DNA of 38,346 nucleotides from contig JAGKWS010000029.1 in assembly GCA_021151685.1 (NCBI GenBank), positions 1-38,346 of the forward strand. Direction: 5' to 3'. Below are positions 23,852-33,800 of this stretch, piece after piece (position 1 is the first letter of the stretch; every line of letters starts with the position of its first letter). Source of the DNA: Chitinophagaceae bacterium. GTDB lineage: Bacteria > Bacteroidota > Bacteroidia > Chitinophagales > Chitinophagaceae. A program made the translations under genes and the position numbers. Under the pieces are notes generated by a model. That model searched no databases. It saw nothing but the letters and a program-made list of their open reading frames with translations, and was not told the DNA's origin.

Positions 23852-23995
23852 GTATGCCGATATACTTACCATGTAAAGATAATAGGCCAACTATACCAGC
23901 GGTACACATTTTTTTTCTTTCCCACCCAAGATTGACAAGCTATGTTTCGTCTTTCTCTTTACAATAATCCATCTACCAAACCAAGCGACCAACAC

Positions 23996-25816
23996 ATGAC
24001 ACTATCTACACTCTACTCAAAATCGTTGATTATTTTTGCATTACTATCTTCTATTTACAGTTTTACATACGGACAGAATATTAAAACGGTTGCCGGTACA
24101 GGGATAAATGACTGCACCGGTGATGGTGGACCAGCCATAAGTGCAGCTGCGGGTGGCATAGCTGGCATTACCACCGATGCTGTTGGCAACATATATCTTG
24201 CCGATGCAAACTACCATGTAGTACGAAGAATAAACACGAGTGGTATTATTAACAGAGTTGCCGGGAGTGCGGCTTTTACTCCTGCATTCAGTGGCGATGG
24301 GGGTTCTGCTCTATCAGCTGAACTGAACTACCCTAATAGTATAGCAATCAATAGTAGTGGGGAGCTATTGATTGCCGATCAGGAAAACCACAGGATCCGA
24401 AAGATAAGTACTTCGGGCACTATAACTACAGTGGCGGGCAATGGCTTCCCAAGCTTTTTTGGAGAAGGGGTAACGGCTACTACGGCACAATTTGGCAGTC
24501 CGTCGGCCCTGCATATGGCTACATGGGACGACTATTACTTCTATGATGCCTACAACCTGCGCATCAGAAAGGTGAACGCATCTGGCATCATTACTACAGT
24601 AGCGGGTGATGGAACCGTTGGTACAGGAGCAGAAGGTGTTGCGGCTACATCCACACCGGTTTCATCGGTAAGCAGTATTGTAACTGACGCATCAGGTAAT
24701 GTCTATTTTACAGAGCAACTCAAGCATAGAGTGCGAAAAATATCGACCAGTGGAACCGTTACAACAATTGTAGGCACAGGCACAGCGGGCTATAGCGGCG
24801 ATGGCGGCATGGCCAATGTTGCCACACTGAACCGCCCGGTTGGGCTGGCCATAGACGCGAGTGGCAACCTTTACATATCGGAATGGATGAACCATACCAT
24901 TCGCAAAGTGACCGTAGCCGGCACTATTAGCACCATTTGTGGTAATGGTACTGCTGCTTTTGCGGGCGATGGTGGCCCAGCTATAAGTGCACAACTGCGG
25001 GTACCACAGGCAATTGCCATTACAAGCACCGGCGACCTGCTGATTGCCGACTATGGCAACTTCAGGCTGCGCAGAATAGTGCAAAAGCCAGTGGCTTCGT
25101 TTGCGGCATCGGCCACCACATCTTGCGAAGACAGTTGTATAACGCTTATATGCACCACGGCTGGTGACATAGACAGCGTGCGCTGGATGCTGGCAGGCTT
25201 CATCATACCACCAACGGCCAAAACTGTGCCTGTGTGTTTTGGCACCGATGGCCTGTTCGACATCAGTGTTATAGTGTACAATGTATCGGGTGCAGACACA
25301 TCGGACCTGATGGAGATAACGGTACACCCTGCACCGGTGGCTACACTCACCTATGCCGGTGGCCTGTTTTCAACAGCAGTGGGCTTTGTTACCTACCAAT
25401 GGTACAAGGATGGTAGCCCCATACCCGGTGCCACCAACAACACATGGGCCAGTACAGAGCCGGGGACCTACTATGTAAAAGTGACCGATGCCAACGGGTG
25501 CGGTGCCATAACGGCATCGCAAACGGTAAGTGTAACAGACGTTGGTGCCACACAAAGGTATATAGCGGTGTACCCCACTCCCGGCAATGGCTTGTGTACC
25601 ATAGAAACAACCGCTGCCATAACGAACGCGAATGTGCTGAAAATACAAGTGCTGAATACCATTGGGCAAACCATGGCTACCCACAACATAGCACTGAATG
25701 GCGGCCGCTGCAAAGCAGATATGGACTGGCGGCACCTACCCAACGGTAACTATATGATAGTGGCAACAACAAATGACGGTGCCAAACAAACCATGCGAAT
25801 GAATATAATGCATTAA
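23996..25816 (+). CDS. Secreted NHL-repeat propeller protein with T9SS tail
   Basis: The protein has 606 residues from the preferred ATG, which gives a good signal peptide (ending FTYGQ). An upstream in-frame ATG at 23942 adds 18 polar residues. Six NHL-type units follow (about 30-365), each with a TVAGxG and (S)GDGG-like turn and an IRKI strand, so a six-bladed beta-propeller is expected. A PKD/Ig-like segment (about 370-450) and another Ig-like segment with VTYQWYKDGSPIPGATNNTW and GTYYVKVTDANGCG come next. The end is a T9SS sorting domain (IAVYPTPGNG...LPNGNYMIVATT). It is expected to be surface-attached or secreted, and ligand binding is likely but unspecified. Confidence 0.87.
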   Translation: MTLSTLYSKSLIIFALLSSIYSFTYGQNIKTVAGTGINDCTGDGGPAISAAAGGIAGITTDAVGNIYLADANYHVVRRINTSGIINRVAGSAAFTPAFSGDGGSALSAELNYPNSIAINSSGELLIADQENHRIRKISTSGTITTVAGNGFPSFFGEGVTATTAQFGSPSALHMATWDDYYFYDAYNLRIRKVNASGIITTVAGDGTVGTGAEGVAATSTPVSSVSSIVTDASGNVYFTEQLKHRVRKISTSGTVTTIVGTGTAGYSGDGGMANVATLNRPVGLAIDASGNLYISEWMNHTIRKVTVAGTISTICGNGTAAFAGDGGPAISAQLRVPQAIAITSTGDLLIADYGNFRLRRIVQKPVASFAASATTSCEDSCITLICTTAGDIDSVRWMLAGFIIPPTAKTVPVCFGTDGLFDISVIVYNVSGADTSDLMEITVHPAPVATLTYAGGLFSTAVGFVTYQWYKDGSPIPGATNNTWASTEPGTYYVKVTDANGCGAITASQTVSVTDVGATQRYIAVYPTPGNGLCTIETTAAITNANVLKIQVLNTIGQTMATHNIALNGGRCKADMDWRHLPNGNYMIVATTNDGAKQTMRMNIMH

Positions 25817-25896
25817 AAAAACACAATACTTGTTGAATATACCCGCCAATTGCCGTTTTGTAAAGCCTAAAAAGCTTACAGACGGCATTGCTGCAT

Positions 25897-25904
25897 TACA
25901 TTTG
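25897..25904 (+). promoter_or_regulatory. -7 box TACATTTG before ABC-F gene
   Basis: This exact TAnnTTTG match lies eight nucleotides before the ATG at 25913. No convincing -33 element was found. Confidence 0.45.
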
Positions 25905-25912
25905 CAGCCTGT

Positions 25913-27796
25913 ATGCATTACGTTTCCGCCGAAAAGATCAGCAAGACCTGGGGTATTAAGCCGCTGTTTTCCAATATTTCGTTTCATATAAACGAGGGTG
26001 ATAAAATAGCCCTCATAGCCCGGAATGGTACCGGTAAAAGTAGCTTGCTGAAAATACTGGCAGGAAAAGATACTGTAGACGAAGGTAACATATGGATTCA
26101 TAAAGATGTGACGGTAGCACTGTTTGAGCAGGACCCACAATTTGATGAGGACGCTACCGTACTCGATAATATATTTCACTACAGGCACCCGGTAGCCGAG
26201 GCACTGCGTAACTATGAGCGCATAGTAGCCGCAGCCGAAAAAGACCCTACCGAATATGCCAACGCTCTGGCCCGGCTGGATGAACTGGGCGCATGGGATT
26301 TTGAAGCCAAAGTACACCAGATACTGGGCAAGCTGAACATACACAACCTGACGCAAAGGGTAAAAAAACTATCGGGCGGGCAGCGCAAGCGCGTGGCTCT
26401 GGCACAGGTGCTTATAGACATAGGCTTTGAGCACAAACATGTGCTGCTGATAATGGACGAACCTACCAACCACCTGGATGTGGAAATGGTGGAGTGGCTG
26501 GAGAACTACCTGAACCAACAGAATGTAACCTTGCTGATGGTGACCCACGACCGTTACTTTCTGGAAGATGTGTGCGATGTGATATGGGAAATGGACAATG
26601 AACAATTGTATACCTATCGTGGCGACTATCAGGACTATCTGGAGAAAAAGGCAGCACGTATAGAAAACACGCTGGCCAACATAGACAAGGCACGCAACCT
26701 GTACCGCAAGGAGCTGGAATGGATGCGCAAGCAACCACGGGCCCGTACCACGAAGTCGAAAAGCAGGCAAGACAACTTTTATGAGGTAGAAGGCAAGGCC
26801 AAACAAAAGATAGTAGAAACACAGGTGGAGCTACAGGTGAAGATGAACCGACTGGGGGGCAAGGTGGCCGAGCTGAAGAAGGTATACAAAAGCTATGGCG
26901 ACAAGGTGATACTGAAAGGGTTTGATTACACCTTTAAGAAGGGCGAACGAGTAGGTATAATAGGCAAGAATGGTGCTGGCAAAACCACTTTTCTGCAAAT
27001 GCTGCAAGGTTTTGAACCTGCCGATAGCGGCAAAATAAATATTGGTGAAACCATTGTCTTCGGCAACTTCTCTCAGCAGGGTTTGGAGTTTAAGGAAGAC
27101 ATGCGCTTAATAGAATATGTAAAAAACATAGCCGAGAACTTTCCTTTGGCTGGTGGTGGCACCCTTAGTGCAGCACAGTTCCTGCAGTTGTTTCTGTTTC
27201 CGCCAGAGCAGCAATATACCTACCTGTCGAAACTGAGTGGTGGAGAGAAAAAGCGGTTGCAGTTGCTGTCGGTACTTTTCCGCAATCCCAACTTTTTGAT
27301 ACTGGACGAACCGACCAATGATTTGGACCTCCCTACCCTGTCGGTTTTGGAGAACTTTTTGAGTGAATATCCGGGCTGTTTGCTGATAGTATCGCACGAC
27401 CGCTACTTTATGGACCGGCTTGTAGACCACATGTTTGTATTTGAGGGTGATGGGGAGGTGCGCGACTTTCCCGGAAACTATACCCAATACCGGATGGAGG
27501 AAAAGAGCAAAGAGAAACCAAAAGAAACAGCACCTGTACAAGAAGCCGTAACGACACAGACAGCCCCCAAAAACAAGAAGAAGCTATCATTTAACGAAAA
27601 GCGTGAATTTGACCAACTGGGTAAGGATATACCCGCACTGGAAAAAGAGCGAGGTGAAATAGCCGAAAAAATGGCTGCACCGGGCATAGCTTATGACGAA
27701 ATTCAGAAACTGAGCGACCGCATAACACAGATAGGCAACCTGCTGGAAGAAAAGGAAATGCGCTGGCTGGAGCTGAGTGAGTATGCCGAAGGATGA
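25913..27796 (+). CDS. ABC-F family ATPase (Uup/EttA-like)
   Basis: The protein has 627 residues and contains two ABC ATPase cassettes with no membrane part. Cassette 1 has Walker A ARNGTGKSS (36-44), LSGGQRKR near 153 and LLIMDEPTNHLD. Cassette 2 has Walker A GKNGAGKTT near 351, LSGGEKKR near 441 and LILDEPTNDLD. A basic inter-domain linker (PRARTTKSKSRQ, about 280) is the ribosome-contacting arm in this family. A C-terminal coiled coil (about 560-627) is like that of Uup. ABC-F proteins act on the ribosome during translation or stalling; resistance members exist, but the Uup-like C-terminus favours a housekeeping role. Both catalytic glutamates are present. Confidence 0.92.
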   Translation: MHYVSAEKISKTWGIKPLFSNISFHINEGDKIALIARNGTGKSSLLKILAGKDTVDEGNIWIHKDVTVALFEQDPQFDEDATVLDNIFHYRHPVAEALRNYERIVAAAEKDPTEYANALARLDELGAWDFEAKVHQILGKLNIHNLTQRVKKLSGGQRKRVALAQVLIDIGFEHKHVLLIMDEPTNHLDVEMVEWLENYLNQQNVTLLMVTHDRYFLEDVCDVIWEMDNEQLYTYRGDYQDYLEKKAARIENTLANIDKARNLYRKELEWMRKQPRARTTKSKSRQDNFYEVEGKAKQKIVETQVELQVKMNRLGGKVAELKKVYKSYGDKVILKGFDYTFKKGERVGIIGKNGAGKTTFLQMLQGFEPADSGKINIGETIVFGNFSQQGLEFKEDMRLIEYVKNIAENFPLAGGGTLSAAQFLQLFLFPPEQQYTYLSKLSGGEKKRLQLLSVLFRNPNFLILDEPTNDLDLPTLSVLENFLSEYPGCLLIVSHDRYFMDRLVDHMFVFEGDGEVRDFPGNYTQYRMEEKSKEKPKETAPVQEAVTTQTAPKNKKKLSFNEKREFDQLGKDIPALEKERGEIAEKMAAPGIAYDEIQKLSDRITQIGNLLEEKEMRWLELSEYAEG

Positions 27797-27828
27797 TAAC
27801 ACAATACTGCCTGAATAGTACTTATTAC

Positions 27829-27836
27829 TACCTTTG
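27829..27836 (+). promoter_or_regulatory. -7 box TACCTTTG upstream of lipoprotein
   Basis: This exact TAnnTTTG match lies 43 nt before the ATG. The leader between holds a small palindrome CTCAAA-tatt-TTTGAG (27845-27860). Confidence 0.4.
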
Positions 27837-27879
27837 CGCGCGCCTCAAATATTTTTGAGTAGTTGCGACCACGTAAAGA

Positions 27880-28305
27880 ATGAAGAAGCAGACCCGGTTA
27901 TTTGTATTGTGTTGCCTGCTTGCTGCCTGCGGCAAGAGGGAAAAACCTATTGAACCATATATAAATGCCGTAGCCGGTGCCGAAAAATTTTATACGTCGG
28001 GCAAGATGGTAACAACAGCCAAGAGCACCAACGGCACCAACCCTACCATGCAAATAGAAGGAGTTATGCCCAACGGTGCCACCATAAAGCTATACATAAA
28101 AAACTACACCGGTGCGCTGGACACTCTGGCCATGGACGGCTCTGAGGCTACTGGCAGCTACCTGCCTCCAACGCCCAGCATAGAAGCTCCCGGCGTATGG
28201 GGTGCGCTCATTGTTACCGAAGCCACACCGGCATTTAAGGGTACTTTCGAGTTCAAATGTATCGACTCTACCGTAGTGCGGGGCGATTTTAAGGTGGCAC
28301 CTTAG
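27880..28305 (+). CDS. Small lipoprotein of unknown function
   Basis: The protein has 141 residues. It has a lipoprotein signal (LFVLCCLLAAC) with C17 as the predicted lipidated cysteine, followed by GKREK. Positively charged residues just after the cysteine suggest inner-membrane or periplasmic-face retention rather than surface export. The rest is a beta-rich domain (about 40-141) with GATIKLYIKNYTG and GTFEFKCIDSTVVRGDF, a pattern seen in small Bacteroidota lipoproteins. No named family is recognised. It lies between the ABC-F gene and lysS and has its own -7 box. Confidence 0.8.
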   Translation: MKKQTRLFVLCCLLAACGKREKPIEPYINAVAGAEKFYTSGKMVTTAKSTNGTNPTMQIEGVMPNGATIKLYIKNYTGALDTLAMDGSEATGSYLPPTPSIEAPGVWGALIVTEATPAFKGTFEFKCIDSTVVRGDFKVAP

Positions 28306-28326
28306 CGGTAATCATTCATAATCTTA

Positions 28327-28334
28327 TATTTTTG
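28327..28334 (+). promoter_or_regulatory. -7 box TATTTTTG four nt before lysS
   Basis: TATTTTTG-CGTT-ATG. A TTAG at 28302 is a weak -33 candidate. A start 4-7 nt after the box would give a leaderless mRNA. Confidence 0.45.
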
Positions 28335-28338
28335 CGTT

Positions 28339-29856
28339 ATGCAAGCAACACTTAGCGAACAGGAAGTAGTGCGCCGCGAGAAACTGGCGGAGCTACAGGC
28401 GATGGGGATAGATCCGTACCCGGCGCCATTGTATGAAACAACCCATACAGCTACGTATATAAAGGAAAACTACAGCGAGGCGACTGCCGATAAGTTTAAG
28501 GAAGTTTCTTTTGCGGGCCGTATTATGTCGGTACGCGATATGGGCAAGGCCAACTTTGCAGTGCTGCAAGATAGCACCGGCAGGATACAGTTATATGTGA
28601 AACGCGACGACATATGCCCCGGTGACGACAAAACCATGTTCGACATAGTATGGAAAAAGCTATTGGACATAGGCGACATCATTGGCATTAAGGGTTATGT
28701 ATTCATTACCCGTACGGGCGAAATATCGATACACGTTACTTCATTCACGCTACTGTCTAAGAGCCTGCGGCCAATGCCGATAGTGAAGGAAAAAGATGGC
28801 GAGCAGTTTGATGCTGTAACCGATCTGGAGTTCAAGTACCGCCAGCGTTATGCCGACCTGATTGTGAACCCTTCGGTAAAGGATACTTTTACCAAAATCA
28901 CCAAAATGAAGAATGCCATCAGGGCGTTCCTCAATGAGCGTGGCGGACTGGAAGTAGATACCCCGGTATTGCAGAGCATACCCGGTGGTGCTGCGGCACG
29001 TCCGTTCATAACCCATCACAATGCGCTGGATATGCCGCTGTACCTGCGCATAGCCAACGAACTGTATTTGAAACGCCTGATAGTGGGTGGTTTTGAATGG
29101 GTGTATGAATTCAGCCGCAACTTTCGCAACGAGGGTATGGACCGCACGCACAACCCCGAATTTACCATTCTGGAATTTTATGTGGCCTACAAAGACTATC
29201 TGTGGATGATGGAGACCACAGAACAGTTATTGGAACAAACTGCGATAGCTACCAATGGCACATCTGTAACTACCGTAAACGGCACCGAAGTAGACTTTAA
29301 GGCACCTTACAAACGCATCAGTATTTACGATGCCATTAAGGAGCATACCGGTACCGACATCAGCAATATGGATGAGGACGGCCTGCGCGCGCTGTGCCAT
29401 AAACTAAAAATAGAAGTGGCCCCCTCTATGGGCCGTGGCAAGCTGATAGACGAGTTGTTTGGCAGCCAGTGCGAGCGTCACTATATACAGCCAACATTTA
29501 TTACCGACTATCCGGTAGAGATGAGCCCGCTTACCAAGAAGCACCGCGACAAAGCAGGATTGGTGGAACGTTTTGAGCTAATCATAAACGGTAAGGAAAT
29601 AGCCAATGCCTACAGCGAGTTGAACGACCCGATAGACCAGCGCAAACGTTTTGAAGACCAACTGGTGTTGATGGAGCGTGGCGATGATGAGGCTATGTTT
29701 ATAGACAATGACTTTTTGCGTGCGCTGGAGTATGGCATGCCGCCAACTGCAGGTATTGGTTTTGGTATAGAACGTTTGGCTATGTTGCTTACCGGCAATG
29801 TATCGATACAGGATGTACTGTTCTTTCCGCAGATGAGACCGGAAAATGTTTCGTAA
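28339..29856 (+). CDS. lysS: Lysyl-tRNA synthetase, class II
   Basis: The protein has 505 residues, the usual length for LysS. The N-terminal OB-fold anticodon-binding domain spans about 50-150 (FAGRIMSVRDMGKANFAVLQD). The class II catalytic domain follows, with motif 1 near 195-215, motif 2 FSRNFRNEGMDRTHNPEFT near 257-275 and motif 3 GIGFGIERLAML near 472-483. KYRQRYADLIVNP and ITDYPVEMSPLTKKH are typical LysRS strings. It charges tRNA-Lys in the cytoplasm. The start is supported by the closely placed -7 box. DUF1684 and ACBP genes follow closely and probably share the transcript. Confidence 0.97.
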   Translation: MQATLSEQEVVRREKLAELQAMGIDPYPAPLYETTHTATYIKENYSEATADKFKEVSFAGRIMSVRDMGKANFAVLQDSTGRIQLYVKRDDICPGDDKTMFDIVWKKLLDIGDIIGIKGYVFITRTGEISIHVTSFTLLSKSLRPMPIVKEKDGEQFDAVTDLEFKYRQRYADLIVNPSVKDTFTKITKMKNAIRAFLNERGGLEVDTPVLQSIPGGAAARPFITHHNALDMPLYLRIANELYLKRLIVGGFEWVYEFSRNFRNEGMDRTHNPEFTILEFYVAYKDYLWMMETTEQLLEQTAIATNGTSVTTVNGTEVDFKAPYKRISIYDAIKEHTGTDISNMDEDGLRALCHKLKIEVAPSMGRGKLIDELFGSQCERHYIQPTFITDYPVEMSPLTKKHRDKAGLVERFELIINGKEIANAYSELNDPIDQRKRFEDQLVLMERGDDEAMFIDNDFLRALEYGMPPTAGIGFGIERLAMLLTGNVSIQDVLFFPQMRPENVS

Positions 29857-29871
29857 TAAAATAACCAATTG

Positions 29872-30477
29872 ATGAAGACCGTATCGGGGGTTTTAGTGAT
29901 TGCCACCTTACTTGCAGGTAGTGCTTCTTGCAGCGCACAATTGTTCAAAGACAGTATTGCGGCACACCGCAAGAAGTATGTGGAGGAACTTTTGGCAGAG
30001 CCAAGGCAACCACTAAAACCCGCCGATATGGCTAAATTGAGTTTCTACCCGGCCGATGTGCGGTACCGGGTACAGGCAACGGTTGTGCTTACCCCCGGTA
30101 GCAAGCCATTCAGGATACCTACCCACAGTGGTAAGCAAAAACTATTCAGAGAATATGGAACGCTCTTGTTTGTGCTGAATGGCGAAAAACTAACGCTACA
30201 CGCCTACCAGAGTGTAGATATGGTAAGCGGCAAAACGAATGATACCTACCTGTTTGTACCCTTCAGAGACCGCACCAACTACGAAGACACCTATGGTGGT
30301 GGCCGCTACATAGACCTATCGCCAGCCGAGGTGGTGAATGGGCAAATAGTTATAGACTTCAATAAGGCATATAACCCTTATTGTGCCTATTCGGAAGGTT
30401 TTAACTGCCCTATACCGCCGGATGAGAATACGCTACCCGTGGAGATTGCCGCAGGTGAAAAAACATTCGTACATTAA
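29872..30477 (+). CDS. DUF1684 family secreted protein
   Basis: The protein has 201 residues from the ATG (a TTG one codon earlier is also open). It has an N-terminal signal sequence (VLVIATLLAGSASCSAQ), possibly a lipoprotein signal but without a standard lipobox. The DUF1684 hallmarks are clear: LSFYPADVRYRV, TLLFVLNGEKLTLHAYQ, YLFVPFRDRTNYEDTYGGGR, DFNKAYNPYCAYSEGFNCP and IPPDENTLPVEIAAGEK. The function of the family is unknown. It begins 15 nt after lysS. Confidence 0.88.
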   Translation: MKTVSGVLVIATLLAGSASCSAQLFKDSIAAHRKKYVEELLAEPRQPLKPADMAKLSFYPADVRYRVQATVVLTPGSKPFRIPTHSGKQKLFREYGTLLFVLNGEKLTLHAYQSVDMVSGKTNDTYLFVPFRDRTNYEDTYGGGRYIDLSPAEVVNGQIVIDFNKAYNPYCAYSEGFNCPIPPDENTLPVEIAAGEKTFVH

Positions 30478-30495
30478 AGTCTGAAACAAACAGTT

Positions 30496-30753
30496 ATGAC
30501 ACTTAAAGAGCAATTTGAAGCGGCGGTAGGTAATAGCAAGCTATTGAAGGTGCGCCCCGATAACGATACACTACTGCAACTATATAGTTTGTACAAGCAA
30601 GCCACTGAAGGTGATGCGCCTGCACAGGGACCTTCCAATCCATTTGACTTTGTGGCCAAGGCGAAGCACACTGCATGGACCAACCTTGATGGCCTGAGTG
30701 CCGACAATGCCATGCAGCAGTATATAGACCTTGTGAATAAGCTGATGGGCTAA
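30496..30753 (+). CDS. Acyl-CoA-binding protein
   Basis: The protein has 85 residues, the full size of the ACBP four-helix domain. LLQLYSLYKQATEGDAPAQG is the classic acyl-CoA-binding segment with the conserved Tyr and Lys, followed by KAKHTAWTNLDGLSADNAMQ (the ACBP K/W pair) and YIDLVNKL. It binds medium- to long-chain acyl-CoA esters in the cytoplasm as a carrier or buffer. It starts 18 nt after DUF1684, probably in the same transcript as lysS. Confidence 0.93.
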   Translation: MTLKEQFEAAVGNSKLLKVRPDNDTLLQLYSLYKQATEGDAPAQGPSNPFDFVAKAKHTAWTNLDGLSADNAMQQYIDLVNKLMG

Positions 30754-30835
30754 TAGTGCGCGGCAATGTGCTGCGTACCAGTGCCAGTTACTCATATACA
30801 TATTATATTCGTGGCATTTACATCATTGCAACAGA

Positions 30836-33800
30836 TTGTACCAGCGTTTACTATTTGCTTTCATTCTGTGCCTGAGCATCATAAAGCATGCCAATGGGCA
30901 GCTTATGCCATCGTACCACCTCAATTCGGACAATGGGCTACCATCTGACCATGTGTATAGCCTGATGACCGACAGGTATGGGTATCTATGGATATGTACT
31001 GAGAAGGGAGTAGTAAAGTATAACGGATATGAATGCCGGGTGTTTACAACTGCAGATGGACTACCTACTGACGATATATGGGGGGCTGTAGAAGACCTTA
31101 GTGGTAAGATATGGCTTGCAGGAATATCGAACGAGGTAGGGTACATTTACAACGATAAATACTACAAGGCAGTACTGAAAGACATAAAAGGAACCATATC
31201 GCCTTTTTCGTTACTACGGTACGACAGTGCCGTTATTTTTTGCAGTCCGTACATAAATGGCAACCATATGAACACCATATGCCTTGCCCGGCACGATACG
31301 GTATTTCCCTTTGCACTGACACAGGAACTACTGAGGATGCGCAAGGATGAATTTCAGGTATTTGAATCGCCACACATATTTATTGGTAGCAACAACAGTG
31401 TGCACCTATGGACCAAAAACCACATGTATGAGTTGACCAATGTAAAGCAGCTCATCAAAAATCCGGATGCGGTACGGGCCAAACTATTGTATCATGCAAA
31501 TTCAACCTTTTGTGAAAATTTGCGGCTGAATTTGAACATTGTTCTTGACGACCATGTAATGGCATTGTACAATGGTGGCGTATCGAAAGATGTAACAATA
31601 TTCAATATTGCCGGCAATAAAGAATCTCATCTGGAAGTGGGTACACTGGGTATGCGTGGCAATATTGAATATGTGGGGCTTAACAACACGATAGGTGAAG
31701 AAAAGTCGCTGTATGCGTATACTAAGAGTAGCATTTTGAAGTTTCGATATGCCGATAAGCTGATACCGGCATATAGTATTGACTTTGATGCAATACTGAA
31801 TACCCAAAACAAGAAAATAATACCCATATCTACCATTACCAACAACCTGTGGGATACCTGTATAGGTACTATGCGCCACGGTGTGTTTCTGAAATCGAAA
31901 GTACCGCCATTTATACTACTGAATGAAATAGACCTTGACGGCTACAAGTATATTGGTACTGTAAATGACACCATTACCTATTGGTGGAATACCGACACAA
32001 AAACACTGAAAGAAGTTTGTAAGCAAAAGATTATAAGAGAGTACATTATAGACTACACCCGTTTAGAGAATGCTGCTATCTACAACAAGGACACTATAAT
32101 GCTTTCGGGCGCATTCTCTCATTTTCTTGTTACTACTACCCATAAGATAACGGACATAGCACCACAAAACTTTGGTGGTAATGTGCGAAAATGGCATAGG
32201 CTGAAAAATGGTAACCTATTTATATTTTCGAAGCAGGGCACCTGCATATTGGCACCTCCATACAACATTATGAAAACGGTGATGCCAGCAGATATTGACC
32301 GATATAACGATGTTGTGTATGATAAACAGAGTGACCGTATATGGGGTTACAACAGAGAGAAGATTTTTATATTGGGAGACGAAAACAAAAAATACATACC
32401 GGTTGGCAACTTTGCCAATGCAGGTATAGATAAAATAGAGACCGTTTGCATTGATGATAATTATGGCAATGTGTTTATAAAGGGTTTTGAAACAGCCATA
32501 ATATTTGACGAAAAAAATAATAAATGCAAATCTATTTTGCGCAATCTGAACCTGAAGCGTGCCAACATGGCTGTTGCCGGCAACAAGCTGGTATTGTATG
32601 GCGATTTTGGCATTGCATTTTACCTGATAACCGGAAAGGGTTCTATTTCGGAGCCGATAATATATCATAATACAAGAAAGATATTTTACAAAAAACACCA
32701 ACCGGTAGCTGTAGAAAAAAAGCGGCTGCTACTGAATACTGACTTGGGCATATACGAGATAGCTATACCAGCCGACAGTTGTTTTGACATTGGCCATAGT
32801 TCGAACTACACCAATTACAAGTTGCTGGTACTGTATGGCCACGATGTGCGGAATACTACTGCAACAGATACGGTGCTGATAGACCAAACGAACCGAACAC
32901 TGACATTAGACATTATAAACCCACATGGTAGTGGCCAGCCCACCTACTATTACAAACTGGGGGAGAATGAAAAATGGCGTAAGTCGGTATCGGGGGAGAT
33001 AGTACTACCCGATAGTTACCAACCCGATAACCTGTACAATATAAGCGTATACTGTGCCGATGATGCGTGGGAAAGTGATATAGCCGCACTGAAAGTGTAT
33101 GTGAAACCATACTGGTGGCAAACACGGAATGCCCGCAGATGGATGTGGCTGGGCGGGGGCATACTGGCCATGGCTATAATAGCCATTGCGGTGCTGGTAA
33201 CCCGGAGACTGGTGCTGCGTGCGGGGCAAAAGAAGCACCTGCAACGAGAGCTGGAACTAAAAGCAATATATGCCCAGATAAACCCCCATTTTATATTCAA
33301 CTCACTGACATCGGCCCAAATGCTGATCAGCAAAAACCGAATGGAGGATGCCTACACACATATCTCCAAGTTTTCTAAGCTACTGCGCAGCTACCTGAAA
33401 TCGTCCAGAAATAAATACATATCGATTGAAGATGAAGTAGAGAATCTGAAAAACTATCTGGAATTGCAGCAAACGAGGTTCAAGGACCGATTTATAAGCG
33501 AAATAAATGTGGCACCGGAACTGAATACAAGCCAGATAATGATACCATCGCTAATAGTACAGCCGTTTGTGGAAAATGCTATAAACCATGGTTTGCTGGA
33601 TAGCAAACGGCAGGGTAAACTGATAATAGAATTCAAAGGAGGAAAACAACCAGGCAAGATATACTGCATTATTACAGACAATGGTGTAGGCCGGCAAAAA
33701 GCGCGCGAAAACAAAAATGCTACTGAAAATACGCTTGGGTCTTACGGAAACATGATGATTAAAGATTTGGTTCGTATTTTTAACCAATACGAAAATATGC

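Noticed and set aside
25913..27796. ABC-F ATPase as an antibiotic-resistance determinant
   Set aside because: The Uup-like C-terminal coiled coil and chromosomal housekeeping context favour a general ribosome-associated role. No resistance-type neighbours or attenuator leader are seen.
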